From Bradyrhizobium japonicum USDA 6 (GTDB lineage: Bacteria > Pseudomonadota > Alphaproteobacteria > Rhizobiales > Xanthobacteraceae): a stretch of 64,000 bases of DNA. Of this stretch, positions 1-11,346 are shown one piece after another; position 1 is the first letter of the stretch; every line of letters begins with the position of its first letter. A program made the translations under genes and the position numbers. Where the stretch lies: positions 868,001 through 932,000 of the forward strand of contig NC_017249.1 of the NCBI RefSeq assembly GCF_000284375.1. Reading direction: 5' to 3'. Below the pieces are notes generated by a model. It was not told the origin of the DNA and searched no databases. It saw only the letters and a list, made by a program, of their open reading frames with translations.

Positions 1-97
1 TATGAACGCCGATCACCATGGGATCGCTGCCCGGGACCAGCATCAATTCGCGATCGTCATCGCCGGGTGCGCGGTGGAAGAACTTTGCCAGATACAT
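1..97 (-). CDS. Unknown protein, N-terminal 32 residues only
   Basis: Minus-strand reading frame that runs off the left edge of the window. It starts at an ATG preceded by GGAGGT three bases upstream, an unusually close Shine-Dalgarno. The visible residues begin MYLAKFFHRAPGDDDRELML and show no motif I recognise. The same frame stays open upstream of this ATG, so a longer N-terminus with a non-ATG start is possible. It lies downstream of, and in the same direction as, the DsbA-fold isomerase, so the two may be co-transcribed. Function unknown. Confidence 0.4.
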   Translation of the reverse strand, partial: MYLAKFFHRAPGDDDRELMLVPGSDPMVIGVH

Positions 98-163
98 GCG
101 ACCTCCGAACGCGCCGCCGGCATCGGGGCGCCACGTCTCAGTCGCCGCCTTGGCGAAACCGGT

Positions 164-820
164 TCATGTCTGGCGCTTCGTCAGGCCCTTGCTTTGCATG
201 CGCCAGACCAGCAGATCGATGCGGTCCTGGCCGAAGAACGGCTCGCTCTCGAACACGAAGGTCGGCACGCCCCAATGACCGGAGGCGGCATGGTTCTTCT
301 CGTTCTCGGCGATCACCCGCTCGTAGCGATCGGGGTCGGCGCTGATCGCTTCATCCATCGCGGCGAGATCGAAGCCGGCCGCCTTCGCGGCGCGCGCGAG
401 GTGATCGCCTTCGTTCCATCCCGCCACCGAGCCGTCCCACAGCACGCGCGCGATCGCATCGGTGAATGCGAGCGAGCGGCCTTCGAGCTGGGCCATGGCG
501 CCCAGCCGGGTCAGGCGGTGGATGTAGGGCTGCTCGGCCGCGACATCGAACGTCGTCTTGTCCTGCACGATCGGATCGGGTCTCGGAAAGCGGAACGGGA
601 TGCCCTCGTGCTGCGCCACGCGCGTGCTGTCGAGCACCACATAGCGAATGAAGTTCGGGCTGGCCTTCTTGAAGAAGCCGGGCACGCGGACGGCGAGCGG
701 ATAGACCGGCCGCAAATTCACCGCGAGATCGTACTCTTCGACGAGCTTGAGCGTCTTCGGCAGTGCCAGATAGCTGAAGGGACTGCGGTAGGAGTAGAAG
801 AGGTCGACCGACAGGGTCAT
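164..820 (-). CDS. DsbA-family 2-hydroxychromene-2-carboxylate isomerase-like protein
   Basis: A 218-residue protein of the thioredoxin-fold DsbA/HCCA-isomerase family. The N-terminus has the family pattern FYSYRSPFSYLA (residues about 8-19) and the C-terminal third has the cis-proline loop GVPTFVF followed by FFGQDRID, both typical of glutathione-dependent 2-hydroxychromene-2-carboxylate isomerases. Characterised members isomerise an intermediate of naphthalene degradation; paralogues outside catabolic clusters often have unknown substrates, and no aromatic-degradation genes are adjacent. No signal peptide, so cytoplasmic. It is followed 22 bases upstream by the MATE exporter gene on the same strand. 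Family assignment is solid; substrate unknown. Confidence 0.82.
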   Translation of the reverse strand: MTLSVDLFYSYRSPFSYLALPKTLKLVEEYDLAVNLRPVYPLAVRVPGFFKKASPNFIRYVVLDSTRVAQHEGIPFRFPRPDPIVQDKTTFDVAAEQPYIHRLTRLGAMAQLEGRSLAFTDAIARVLWDGSVAGWNEGDHLARAAKAAGFDLAAMDEAISADPDRYERVIAENEKNHAASGHWGVPTFVFESEPFFGQDRIDLLVWRMQSKGLTKRQT

Positions 821-842
821 CGCACCGGCTCCATGATCCCGA

Positions 843-2273
843 TCATCCCGCCAGTCTGCGCGTCAGCATGCGGAAGCGCAAGATCAGGAGCCCGGCATAG
901 ACGAACGTGCCGGTCGAGAACCCGATCCAGACGCCGACCGCGCCGAGCCCGGCATTGAAGGCCAGCACCCAGGCGATGGGAAAGGCGACGCACCAATAGC
1001 CGATCGCTGCGAACAGCAACGTCATCCTTGTATCGTTGATGCCGCGCAGCGCGCCGGCCATGATGGTCTGGAGGCCGTCGGCGATGAAGAACGTCGCGCC
1101 GACCAGCAGCAGGTTCGCCGTCAGCTCGACAGTGGCCGCGCTGGCCTCGCTGCTCCCGAAGAACAGCCGTCCGAGCTCGTAGCGGCCGAGGATGATGGCA
1201 ACGGTCAGGGCCGAGACCAACGCTATTCCAAGCACGGCCGCGACGAGGCCCGCGCGCCTCACCGCGGCCGGGTCGTCGCGGCCGAAAGCATGGCCGACCC
1301 GGACCGTCGCCGCCATGCCGATACCAAGTGGGACCATGAACAGCACGGCCGTGATCTGGAGCGCGATCTGGTGCGCGGCAAGCGCCGTGGTCGAGATCAA
1401 TCCCATCAGCAGCGCGGCGGACGAGAACAGGCCATATTCCAGCAGCAGGGAAAACGAGATCGGTGCGCCGACCGCGATGAGCTGTCGCATCAGGGGCCAG
1501 TCGATCCGCCACAGATGGGCGAGCGGGCGGTAGTCCGCGAATGGCTTTCGCCATGCGGCGATGGCGAGCACGGCGAGGAAGGTGCCGAGATTGACGAGCG
1601 TGGTCGCAAGCCCCGCGCCGAACAGGCCGAGCTCCGGCAGGCCGAACAGGCCGTGGATCAGGCAAAAGACCAGCGCCGCGTTGGCGGGGATCGCCGCAAT
1701 GGTGATCCACAGCGGCGGCTGCGGCCGGTTCACCGCGCTCATCATGCTGCGCAAGGCGATGAAGCCGAGCGCCGGCGCGATGCCCCAGGCCAGCCCGTTC
1801 AGATAGCGCTGCGCGAGCGCGGCCGATTGCGGCGCCTGCCCGAGCGCCAGCAGGATGCGCTCGCCATAGAGCGGCGAGGCCATCATCGGCAGCGAGATCA
1901 GGAGTGCGACCCAGAGGCCGGCGCGCAGCGAGCGGCGGATGCGCTTGACGTCGCCGGCGCCGAACGCCTGCGCGGCCAGCGGCGACACCGCGGCCATCAA
2001 TCCGAGCCCGAAGGTGAAGCTGACGAAATAAACCGTATGCGCCAGCGCGGCGGCTGCGACCGCATCCTCGCCGAGCCGCCCGATCAGCGCGAGATCGGTC
2101 GTGATCATCGCGATCTGCCCGAGCTGCGTCAGCATCATCGGCACGGCCAGCCGCAGCGTCTCGACGAACTCTTCGGCGAGATGGTCTTGCGGCACGCCGG
2201 CTTGCGGCTGCGGACGAGGCTGGACGGTGTCGAGCATGGCGGTTGCAATAGCACAGCCGCACGTCGAAAACAT
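843..2273 (-). CDS. MATE-family multidrug/Na+ antiporter
   Basis: A 476-residue inner-membrane protein with about twelve hydrophobic segments in two homologous halves, as expected for the MATE (NorM) exporter family. Each half begins with the family's helix pattern: LAVPMMLTQLGQIAMITTD near residue 42 and, in the second half, VGAPISFSLLLEYGLFSSAA. Family members export cationic drugs and metabolites using Na+ or H+ gradients. A second ATG at codon 13 (MLDTVQPRP) may be the true start, since the first twelve codons are Cys- and Ala-rich and unlike family N-termini. Substrate cannot be read from sequence. Confidence 0.88.
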   Translation of the reverse strand: MFSTCGCAIATAMLDTVQPRPQPQAGVPQDHLAEEFVETLRLAVPMMLTQLGQIAMITTDLALIGRLGEDAVAAAALAHTVYFVSFTFGLGLMAAVSPLAAQAFGAGDVKRIRRSLRAGLWVALLISLPMMASPLYGERILLALGQAPQSAALAQRYLNGLAWGIAPALGFIALRSMMSAVNRPQPPLWITIAAIPANAALVFCLIHGLFGLPELGLFGAGLATTLVNLGTFLAVLAIAAWRKPFADYRPLAHLWRIDWPLMRQLIAVGAPISFSLLLEYGLFSSAALLMGLISTTALAAHQIALQITAVLFMVPLGIGMAATVRVGHAFGRDDPAAVRRAGLVAAVLGIALVSALTVAIILGRYELGRLFFGSSEASAATVELTANLLLVGATFFIADGLQTIMAGALRGINDTRMTLLFAAIGYWCVAFPIAWVLAFNAGLGAVGVWIGFSTGTFVYAGLLILRFRMLTRRLAG

Positions 2274-2321
2274 GGCTCGTGTCTCTTCCCCTCTCCCACA
2301 AGGGAAGAAGGAAGAAGCTTC

Positions 2322-3617
2322 TCAGCCCTTCCTTTCAGGCACGCGCCTGATCTTCGCGCCGAGCGCGTTCAGGCGTTCGTCGATGCGCTCGTAGCCGCGC
2401 TCGATCTGGTCGGCGTTGTTGATCGTGGAGGTGCCCTCGGCGCAGACCGCGGCGAGCAGCATCGCCATGCCGGCGCGGATGTCGGGCGAGATCATCGATG
2501 CGCCGCGCAGGCGGCTGGGGCCGGCGATGATGGCGCGATGCGGATCACAGAGAACAATTCGCGCCCCCATGGCGATCAGCTTGTCGACGAAGAACATCCG
2601 CGATTCGAACATCTTCTCGAACATCAGGATCACGCCGTCGCATTGCGTGGCGGTGACGATCGCGATCGACATCAGATCGGCCGGGAAGGCCGGCCAGGGC
2701 TGGTCTTCCAGCTTCGGCACGTGGCCGCCGAAATCGTCCTGGATCTTCAGCGTCTGGTTCGAGGGCACGATGAGATCGTCGCCCTCGATGCGGCAGACGA
2801 TACCGAGCCGCTCGAATCCCATGCGGATCGAGCGCAGATGCTCGACGCCGGCGCGCACGATGCGAAGCGGGGAGCGCGTGACAGCCGCAAGCCCGATCAG
2901 CGAGCCGACCTCGATATGGTCGGGCTGGATCCGGTAGGTCGTGGCGCCCAGCGTCGCCGGCCCATGCACGATCATGGTGTTGGTGCCGATGCCCTCGATT
3001 CGCGCGCCGAGCGCGACCAGGAAATTGGCGAGGTCCTGCACATGCGGCTCGGAGGCCGCGTTGCGCAAATGGGTGACGCCGTCGGCTGCGACGGCTGCGA
3101 CCAGCGCGTTTTCGGTTGCGGTGACGCTCGGCTCGTCCAGGAACACGTCAGCACCGGCGAGCTTTGCCGCGCGGAATTCGAGCCGGTCGGTGGCGGTGAC
3201 CTTGGCGCCCAGTTGTTCGAGCGCGAGCACATGGGTGTCGAGGCGGCGGCGGCCGATGACGTCGCCGCCGGGCGGCGGCAGCATCACTTCGCCGCAGCGG
3301 GCGAGCAGGGGGCCCGCGAGCAGGATCGAGGCGCGGATGCGCACGCAGAGCTCGGGGTCGAGGTCGGCGGCGCGGATGCTCTTGGCGTGGATGTGCAGCG
3401 TGTTGCGGGCGGTCCATTCCGCCGCCGCGCCGACCGAGCGGATCAGCTCGACCAGCGTCTCGGTGTCGCGGATCCGCGGCACGTTCTCCAGCGTCACCGG
3501 ATGCTCGGTGAGCAGGGCGGCTGCGATGATCGGCAGCGCCGAATTCTTGTTGCCGGACGGCTCGATCGAGCCCGAGAGCCGGTGACCGCCCTCGACAATG
3601 TACTGGATGGGCGCCAC
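2322..3617 (-). CDS. murA: UDP-N-acetylglucosamine 1-carboxyvinyltransferase (MurA type) with Asp in place of catalytic Cys
   Basis: A 431-residue EPSP-synthase-fold enzyme that transfers enolpyruvate from PEP to UDP-GlcNAc, the first committed step of peptidoglycan synthesis (cytoplasm). The PEP/UDP-GlcNAc site SGNKNSALP is at residues 21-29, and FPADLMS and IRAGMAML match the conserved Asp and Arg regions. The catalytic loop reads PPGGDVIGRRRLDTH, so residue 119 is Asp where Escherichia coli MurA has Cys115. The same Cys-to-Asp change occurs naturally in mycobacterial and chlamydial MurA, which remain active but resist fosfomycin. Rhizobia often have a second murA elsewhere, so this may be a paralogue rather than the housekeeping copy. 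Confidence 0.9.
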   Translation of the reverse strand: MAPIQYIVEGGHRLSGSIEPSGNKNSALPIIAAALLTEHPVTLENVPRIRDTETLVELIRSVGAAAEWTARNTLHIHAKSIRAADLDPELCVRIRASILLAGPLLARCGEVMLPPPGGDVIGRRRLDTHVLALEQLGAKVTATDRLEFRAAKLAGADVFLDEPSVTATENALVAAVAADGVTHLRNAASEPHVQDLANFLVALGARIEGIGTNTMIVHGPATLGATTYRIQPDHIEVGSLIGLAAVTRSPLRIVRAGVEHLRSIRMGFERLGIVCRIEGDDLIVPSNQTLKIQDDFGGHVPKLEDQPWPAFPADLMSIAIVTATQCDGVILMFEKMFESRMFFVDKLIAMGARIVLCDPHRAIIAGPSRLRGASMISPDIRAGMAMLLAAVCAEGTSTINNADQIERGYERIDERLNALGAKIRRVPERKG

Positions 3618-3860
3618 GGGGTTCTCGCTGTCCTGTTGGGTGGGGCTGTTTCGGGCGGAAACTACAGAGAATTGAGCGCGGGAGCAATTGCGGCGGCCGG
3701 GGTTGGTGGCCCCGAGGAGGCTGCCAACTCCTCATGGTGAGGAGCGCGGAACGCGCGTCTCGAACCATAGAGGCCCGGCTCTCGCCCGCCGCCATCCTTC
3801 GAGACGCCTGCTATCGCGGGCTCCCCAGGATGAGGATGGGAGCTCGTAGCGTGCGGCGGG

Positions 3861-4328
3861 TCAGAACAGACCGATGATGTTCGCCACCACATATAGGATG
3901 ACGATCAGCATCAGCACGCCCATGGCCAGGAAGGAGATCTCGATGGCGATGGCGCCGCTCCCGAGTGCGGCCGCGACACCGGCGAGGAGCCTCTCCTCGC
4001 GAAACACGAGCGCGAGGACGGAGAACAGGATGGCGAGCAGGCCGAGCGAGATCGCGCCGATCGAGGATGCCTCCCGAAGCTGGCTTCCCGTCGATTTCTC
4101 GCGCGGCGGCGCCTGGTACTCGACGCCCTTGACCCGTGCGATCAGGCGATCCTTCAGGCGATGGCCGGTGTCGACAATCACCTTGTCCGCCGGCGGCGGC
4201 GGATAGATCACGGGTATGACCCAGTGCGGCAGAACGGCCGCAATCAGCGCCAGCACGCCAATGATGCTGCCGATCACGCCGAGACGGCGGGAGGGGAGAG
4301 CAGGGCTGGTGGTTGCAGAGCTGGTCAT
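3861..4328 (-). CDS. Uncharacterised membrane protein
   Basis: A 155-residue protein with about four hydrophobic segments: near residues 18-40 (IGSIIGVLALIAAVLPHWVI), about 95-110, about 115-128 and about 133-153. Between the first and second is a polar, Lys/Arg-rich loop with GHRLKDRLIARVKGVEY. I chose the ATG giving MTSSATTSPALPS. An in-frame ATG 42 bases upstream (MNPSGQFRPG) is an alternative. It lies upstream of murA and downstream of gyrB with no close coupling to either. I do not recognise a characterised family. Confidence 0.65.
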   Translation of the reverse strand: MTSSATTSPALPSRRLGVIGSIIGVLALIAAVLPHWVIPVIYPPPPADKVIVDTGHRLKDRLIARVKGVEYQAPPREKSTGSQLREASSIGAISLGLLAILFSVLALVFREERLLAGVAAALGSGAIAIEISFLAMGVLMLIVILYVVANIIGLF

Positions 4329-4435
4329 GGCCACGACATTTCCCGGCCGGAATTGGCCGCTGGGGTTCATGCCGTTTCGTCGCGATGGCGGGTGGTGAGG
4401 TTCAGGGGACGGTGTTGCGATGACGGTGGTGCGCT

Positions 4436-4573
4436 CCCTCCCCCGCTTGCGGGGGAGGGTTGGGGAGAGGGTCTCTCCACGGTGGGATTGTCGAGATCTG
4501 CAGAGACTGTCCCCCAGAGGAGAGAGCCCCCACCCGGCGCGACACGCCGACCTCCCCCGCAAGCGGGAGAGGT
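4436..4573. repeat. Pair of palindromic intergenic repeats
   Basis: Two palindromes built on CCTCCCCCGC / GCGGGGGAGG sit about 95 bases apart in the gap between gyrB and the preceding membrane gene. They belong to the same GC-rich C/T-G/A repeat class found beside recF, dnaN and the alpha/beta hydrolase gene in this window. They may act as transcription ends, but no T-run follows either of them. Confidence 0.6.
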
Positions 4574-4613
4574 TGCAGCGAGTGCTTGGCTAGCAGATCA
4601 AAGCCAACTGCCC

Positions 4614-7166
<2,553 letters not shown>

Positions 7167-7333
7167 TCAGATAGGATTTTTGGGCCGGTTTTCAAGGCGT
7201 CGGAGGGCCGATTCCGGGGCTCGTGAAAAGGGCGATTCGAGGGGGTGTTTTTGGCCCTTGAAGGCGTGGATTTTGCGGGGCGCAGAGGAGCGCGTTCCCG
7301 GGCACTGTGGTGCTCCGGAACAGGCCACCGGGG

Positions 7334-8071
7334 TCAGTAGATCTGATCCGGCTTCTTATCGTCGTCAAAGCTGAGGGACCAGGCCTCGCCTGTGGCCACG
7401 GTGATGGTATCGGTGCGCAACGGATAGCCCGACACGACTAGCTTGTAGGAATATTTGCCGGGCGGCAGATCCAGCGTTTGCGGGTGATTGACGCCGCCCG
7501 CGATCTTGACGGTCTGATCGTTGATCATGAGCGAAGCCACGTCCGGCACGAGATAGCCGAATATCAACCGCGCCTGTCCGGGCATCGGCAGGAAGTTGGC
7601 CTTGGCCGCGGCCTCCGTATTCCGCTGCACCAGGCTGACAATGGTCTCGCCCTTCGCGCGGCCAAGCTTCAGTGTGGCCGGCCCCTTGGGGGAGGCAAAG
7701 GCGAGCTGCACATGATCGGCGGCAATCTCAGCGCCATCTGGCCCTTCCTCCCAGCCACGCTTCGCGAGCTCCCTGCGGTAGAAGGCGAGCACATCGCTGA
7801 GCTGGGCCTGCACATGGGCTTCCAGTCCGACCCGCAGCGGGATTGCGATGCCGGTCACATGGGTGGTGTTGGAGCTGGAGGAGCTGTGTTGCTTCGGCAC
7901 CGGCATGTCGGCGTCGGGATCCGCCGGTGTGAGTGCGGCCGAAGTTTGCGGTGATCGGTGCATCCATCCACCGGCGCTTGCGGCGACCAGGCCGCCTGCG
8001 AGAAGAGCGAGGCCGCACACGAACAGCCGCCATCGTGCCGGGACCTTCGTCCCGCGCCTTACCGTCGTCAT
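7334..8071 (-). CDS. Secreted protein, paralogue 1 of a tandem trio
   Basis: A 245-residue exported protein. Residues about 15-35 form a signal sequence or anchor (LFVCGLALLAGGLVAASAGG). One copy of a module with LSDVLAFYRRELAKRGWEE occurs near residues 90-110, followed by LAFASPKGPATLKLGRAKGET, and a C-terminal beta-rich stretch DLPPGKYSYKLVVSGY resembles PEGA-type surface domains. The ATG is set by GGAGAG seven bases upstream and matches the start context of both neighbouring paralogues. All three share N-termini ending GTxVPARW. No enzymatic motif; a periplasmic or envelope role is inferred only from the signal sequence. Confidence 0.75.
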   Translation of the reverse strand: MTTVRRGTKVPARWRLFVCGLALLAGGLVAASAGGWMHRSPQTSAALTPADPDADMPVPKQHSSSSSNTTHVTGIAIPLRVGLEAHVQAQLSDVLAFYRRELAKRGWEEGPDGAEIAADHVQLAFASPKGPATLKLGRAKGETIVSLVQRNTEAAAKANFLPMPGQARLIFGYLVPDVASLMINDQTVKIAGGVNHPQTLDLPPGKYSYKLVVSGYPLRTDTITVATGEAWSLSFDDDKKPDQIY

Positions 8072-8119
8072 GCTCACTCTCCAGGGATGTCGCGCGTTGT
8101 GATCTTCGCGCCATGCAGC

Positions 8120-8130
8120 GGCTGCGACAC
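8120..8130 (-). promoter_or_regulatory. Conserved leader motif of paralogue 1
   Basis: GTGTCGCAGCC on the minus strand, 49 bases upstream of the start codon. The same motif lies exactly 49 bases upstream of both sister genes, within a longer conserved leader that runs into the CTGGAGAG ribosome-binding site. Confidence 0.5.
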
Positions 8131-8209
8131 AGTCGCCGCCTCCAGCGACTAGTCGCCCCATGAACCGGACAGGTTCACAACCTGGCCGTTACAGGCACAG
8201 GCGGCGGGA

Positions 8210-10378
8210 TCAATACATCTGGAGCGGAAGCACCTCGCCGGTCGGCCCCACCAGGAGGCCCCAGGCGTCGCCGGCGGCTACGGTCAGGGTCTCGTTGCGA
8301 GTGGGCTGTCCGGGCAGGCGCAGCGCGTACTGATACTTGCCGGGCGGCAGATCGAGCATCGGGCCTTTCGGCGATTGCGGGCCGCCGGCGCCGGCTGCGA
8401 TCTTGATGGTCTGCTTGTTGATCGTCAGCGAGGCCTCCTTCGGCCCGATATTGCCGAGCATCAGCCTGGCCTGGCCCGCCTTGGGCATGATGTCGGCCTT
8501 GGCCGCTGCCTGCGGATTCCGCTGCACTAGGCTGACCGTTGTCTCCTCCCTGGCGCGGCCGAGCTTCAGCATGGCCGGACCCTCCGGCGAGGTGAACGCC
8601 AGCTCCGCCCGCTCGGCGGTGACCGTCGTGCCGTCAGTCTTTTCCTGCCAGCCGCGCTTGGTGAGCTCTGCGCGATAGAAGGCGAGGACATCCGAGAGCT
8701 CAGCCGGAATGCTGGCTTCAAGCTCCTTGCGGAACGACTGGTCGCTGCCCGGGAATTTGGTGGAGCTGACCCCGCTTGAGCTACGCTGCGTCGGTACCGG
8801 CAGGGCCGCGTCGGGATCGGGCTTGAGCGGCTCGGTCGATTTGGCTTGGATCGGCTTTGCTTCTGCGGATTTGGTCTCAACCGGTTTCGCTGCGGCCACG
8901 ACCAGGCCGGTGCCGTTGGCGCTGACATTCACCTTCGGGCCCATCTGCATCACGGTCATCGAGATCGACTTGCCGGCCTTGGAGAATTCCATCACTGCCA
9001 TGTTGGGCTGGTTGATGACGGAAGGCTGCTCCTTCCAGCCCGCGTTCTTCAGCGATGCGCGGTAGAAGGTGCCGAGCGCCTTCACGCTCGAGGTGGAAGA
9101 GAATTCGAGCCGGCCGTCGCCGCCTTCGAACTTCACGCCTTCGGCGGTCTCGGGCAGCGGCACCGGCGTCTTGCTGTCGGCGAGCGCGTTGAGCGGCGTA
9201 TCGGAGAGCGCGGCGGCCTGCACCTTGCGGCGGGCCTCGTCGGCGGCGATGACCTTCTGTGCGGCTGCCGCGGCATCGCTGAAGAACTTGTCGTCGGCCT
9301 CCTTCTTCGCCTTGGCGCGAGCGGCAAGCGCGGAGTCCTTCACCTGCGCGGTCAGGCTGACCATCGTGAAATCGTATTTGCGGCCGAGCCGCAGCACGCC
9401 GGTTTCATCAGTGTTGGAGATCTTGATCGCGATCTCGTCGCCGGGCGCGAGCGGTGCGCTGCCATCCTCCTGCCAGCCGCGCGCGGCGAGCTCGCGGTGA
9501 TAGAAGGCGAGCACGGCGGGCAGCTCGGCCATCACGGCGGCCGACATCTCGCGCTTGTTGGAGCTTGCGCTGCCGAGGCTCCTGGCCGTCTTGGTCGGAT
9601 TCGGCCGCGGTAGCCCGGCGAGATCGCCATCGGCCTTGAGCTCGCTCGGCAAGGCGAAGGGCGCGACGCGGATGTCCACATTGGTGCGGCCGTCGTCGCG
9701 GCGCGTCAGCGTCACCATGACCGGCTTCTGCTGGTAGAAGCCGCCTTCCTTGCTGTCAGGGTGTGCGTAGAAGGCGCGCAGTCCGTTGGGAACGGTTTCA
9801 TCCAGGCTGCTCGTCCAGCGCGCTGCCGTTTCCGGCGTGAGCTTCTGCCAGCCGATCGCGGCCATCTGGCTGGCGTAGAAATCCGACGTTGCATCGAGCG
9901 CGCTGGGCGCGATGCAACCGAGATAGGGCCTTGTCCCATCGAACATGATGTCGCTCGCGCCGTCGGGAAACGGCACGTTCCCGTAGATCCGGTCGGTCGA
10001 GTAGTGGACCACGGACTGGTCGGGCCGGCCGAGGCCCTGCGTGAGATAGACCGATAGGCCCAGCCGTCCCTTCTTGAAGTTCAGTGTGGTGCTCTTCTCC
10101 TCCAGGGGCCTCACATAGGGCACCCAGCCGTCGGCGCTGAGGAGTTTCTTCACCGCCGGCGATGTTACGGCTTCCGGCGTCGGCATGCGGTATTCGACGC
10201 GGTAGGGATCGGGACGCGAGGTGTCTTCCACCGCGCCTTCGAGCTGCGGCAGCGCATGGACGTCGACGATGCCTCCGTCGGCGGCGGCCGCGATCGAGCA
10301 GCTCGCCATCAGGACAAGGCCGCAGGCAAGCAGCTGCCATCGTGCCGGGACTTGCGTCCCGCGCGGGATCATCGACAT
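8210..10378 (-). CDS. Secreted multi-module protein, paralogue 2 of the trio
   Basis: A 722-residue exported protein. After a signal sequence (LLACGLVLMASCSIAAAA) it carries four divergent copies of the module seen once in its neighbours. The clearest are LPAVLAFYHRELAARGWQE, VKALGTFYRASLKNAGWKE and LSDVLAFYRAELTKRGWQE, plus an N-terminal FYASQMAAIGWQKL. Ala/Lys- and Pro-rich linkers separate them. The C-terminal 190 residues align with the whole of paralogues 1 and 3, including DLPPGKYQYALRLPGQ. I chose the ATG giving MSMIPRGTQVPARW, because an in-frame GTG two codons earlier abuts the GGAG site and the ATG aligns with both sisters. Function unknown; likely arose by module duplication. Confidence 0.75.
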   Translation of the reverse strand: MSMIPRGTQVPARWQLLACGLVLMASCSIAAAADGGIVDVHALPQLEGAVEDTSRPDPYRVEYRMPTPEAVTSPAVKKLLSADGWVPYVRPLEEKSTTLNFKKGRLGLSVYLTQGLGRPDQSVVHYSTDRIYGNVPFPDGASDIMFDGTRPYLGCIAPSALDATSDFYASQMAAIGWQKLTPETAARWTSSLDETVPNGLRAFYAHPDSKEGGFYQQKPVMVTLTRRDDGRTNVDIRVAPFALPSELKADGDLAGLPRPNPTKTARSLGSASSNKREMSAAVMAELPAVLAFYHRELAARGWQEDGSAPLAPGDEIAIKISNTDETGVLRLGRKYDFTMVSLTAQVKDSALAARAKAKKEADDKFFSDAAAAAQKVIAADEARRKVQAAALSDTPLNALADSKTPVPLPETAEGVKFEGGDGRLEFSSTSSVKALGTFYRASLKNAGWKEQPSVINQPNMAVMEFSKAGKSISMTVMQMGPKVNVSANGTGLVVAAAKPVETKSAEAKPIQAKSTEPLKPDPDAALPVPTQRSSSGVSSTKFPGSDQSFRKELEASIPAELSDVLAFYRAELTKRGWQEKTDGTTVTAERAELAFTSPEGPAMLKLGRAREETTVSLVQRNPQAAAKADIMPKAGQARLMLGNIGPKEASLTINKQTIKIAAGAGGPQSPKGPMLDLPPGKYQYALRLPGQPTRNETLTVAAGDAWGLLVGPTGEVLPLQMY

Positions 10379-10426
10379 CGTCACGTCTCCAGGATATCGC
10401 GCCCGGCTCGGGCATGCGCATTTGCA

Positions 10427-10437
10427 GGCTGCGACAC
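10427..10437 (-). promoter_or_regulatory. Conserved leader motif of paralogue 2
   Basis: Second copy of the GTGTCGCAGCC leader motif, again 49 bases upstream of the chosen start codon. This spacing supports the ATG rather than the upstream GTG as the start. Confidence 0.5.
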
Positions 10438-10484
10438 CGTCGACGCGGCCTCAGACGAGAAGTCGCGGCAGAAACCCGTGAGGT

Positions 10485-11228
10485 TCAATACAGCAGGAGC
10501 GGCGACCACGCCTCTCCGTCGCGCCCGACCGTAAGCTCCCAGGTATCGCCGACGGCGAAGTTGAGGATGTTCGTCGTGGCTGGATGGCCCGGCACGCTCA
10601 CCTCGTAGGAATATTTGCCGGGCTGCAGATCCAGCGAAACCGCGTAGGCGCCGGCGGCGTGCTTGATGGTCTGGTCGTTGATCGTGAGCGTGGCTTCCGT
10701 TTCGCTGATATTGGAGAACACCAGCTTGGCCTGGCCGGGCTGGGGCATCACGTTGGCATTTGCCGCGACAGATGCGTTCTTCTGCACGAGATTGACGGCG
10801 GTGCTGGCGTCCTTGCGGTCGAGCGCCAGCATGCCAGGTCCGAGCGGGGAGGCGAAGGCGAGCTGGACGTGATCGGCGGAGACTACCGCGCCATCGCGCT
10901 GCTCCTGCCAGCCGAGCTTGCTGAGCTCGGTGCGGTAGAAGGCGAGGACGTCGCCGAGCTCGGCGGGCACGGTGGCCTCCAGCCTTGTGCGGAGCGGCGT
11001 TTCAACGCCCTTGACGACGGTGGTGTGCGTTCCTCGGTAGCTGTAACGGGTCGGCGCGGGCAGCTTGGCAGCGGGGTCCGGCGTGAGCGCCGACGCGAAC
11101 AGCGGCGACAGATGCGGCACCCAGGCGCTGGCGCTTGCTGCGAGCATGCAGCTTGCGAGGAAGACGAGGCCGCACGCGAACGCCCGCCATCGTGCCGGGG
11201 CTTGCGCCCCGGGCCTTACCGTCCGCAT
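10485..11228 (-). CDS. Secreted protein, paralogue 3 of the trio
   Basis: A 247-residue exported protein, nearly co-linear with paralogue 1. It has the N-terminus MRTVRPGAQAPARW, a signal sequence (FACGLVFLASCMLAASASA), one module with LGDVLAFYRTELSKLGWQEQ, then LAFASPLGPGMLALDRKD, and the C-terminal DLQPGKYSYEVSVPGH. The start is fixed by GGAGAGTGAG directly upstream. It lies immediately downstream of recF (about 120 bases) and reads in the same direction, so recF transcription could reach it, but the conserved leader suggests its own promoter. No known function. Confidence 0.75.
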   Translation of the reverse strand: MRTVRPGAQAPARWRAFACGLVFLASCMLAASASAWVPHLSPLFASALTPDPAAKLPAPTRYSYRGTHTTVVKGVETPLRTRLEATVPAELGDVLAFYRTELSKLGWQEQRDGAVVSADHVQLAFASPLGPGMLALDRKDASTAVNLVQKNASVAANANVMPQPGQAKLVFSNISETEATLTINDQTIKHAAGAYAVSLDLQPGKYSYEVSVPGHPATTNILNFAVGDTWELTVGRDGEAWSPLLLY

Positions 11229-11276
11229 CTCACTCTCCAGGAATGTCGCGCATCGTGTCATCGCGCGATGGGTAAC

Positions 11277-11287
11277 GGCTGCGACAC
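11277..11287 (-). promoter_or_regulatory. Conserved leader motif of paralogue 3
   Basis: Third copy of GTGTCGCAGCC, 49 bases before the start codon. Further upstream, CGACTAGTTG and TTGAACC are also shared with the sister leaders; TTGAAC could be a -35 element. Confidence 0.5.
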
Positions 11288-11346
11288 CGTCGGCGCGGCC
11301 TCTGGCAACTAGTCGTGGCGGAAAACGGTCGGGTTCAATGCGAGGT

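Noticed and set aside
2..958. Long plus-strand reading frame at the left edge
   Set aside because: Antisense to the DsbA-fold isomerase; its Arg/His-rich composition is the usual shadow of high-GC coding sequence.
1290..3740. An 816-codon plus-strand frame
   Set aside because: It lies entirely opposite the MATE and murA genes, both of which have clear family motifs; no motif in the antisense product.
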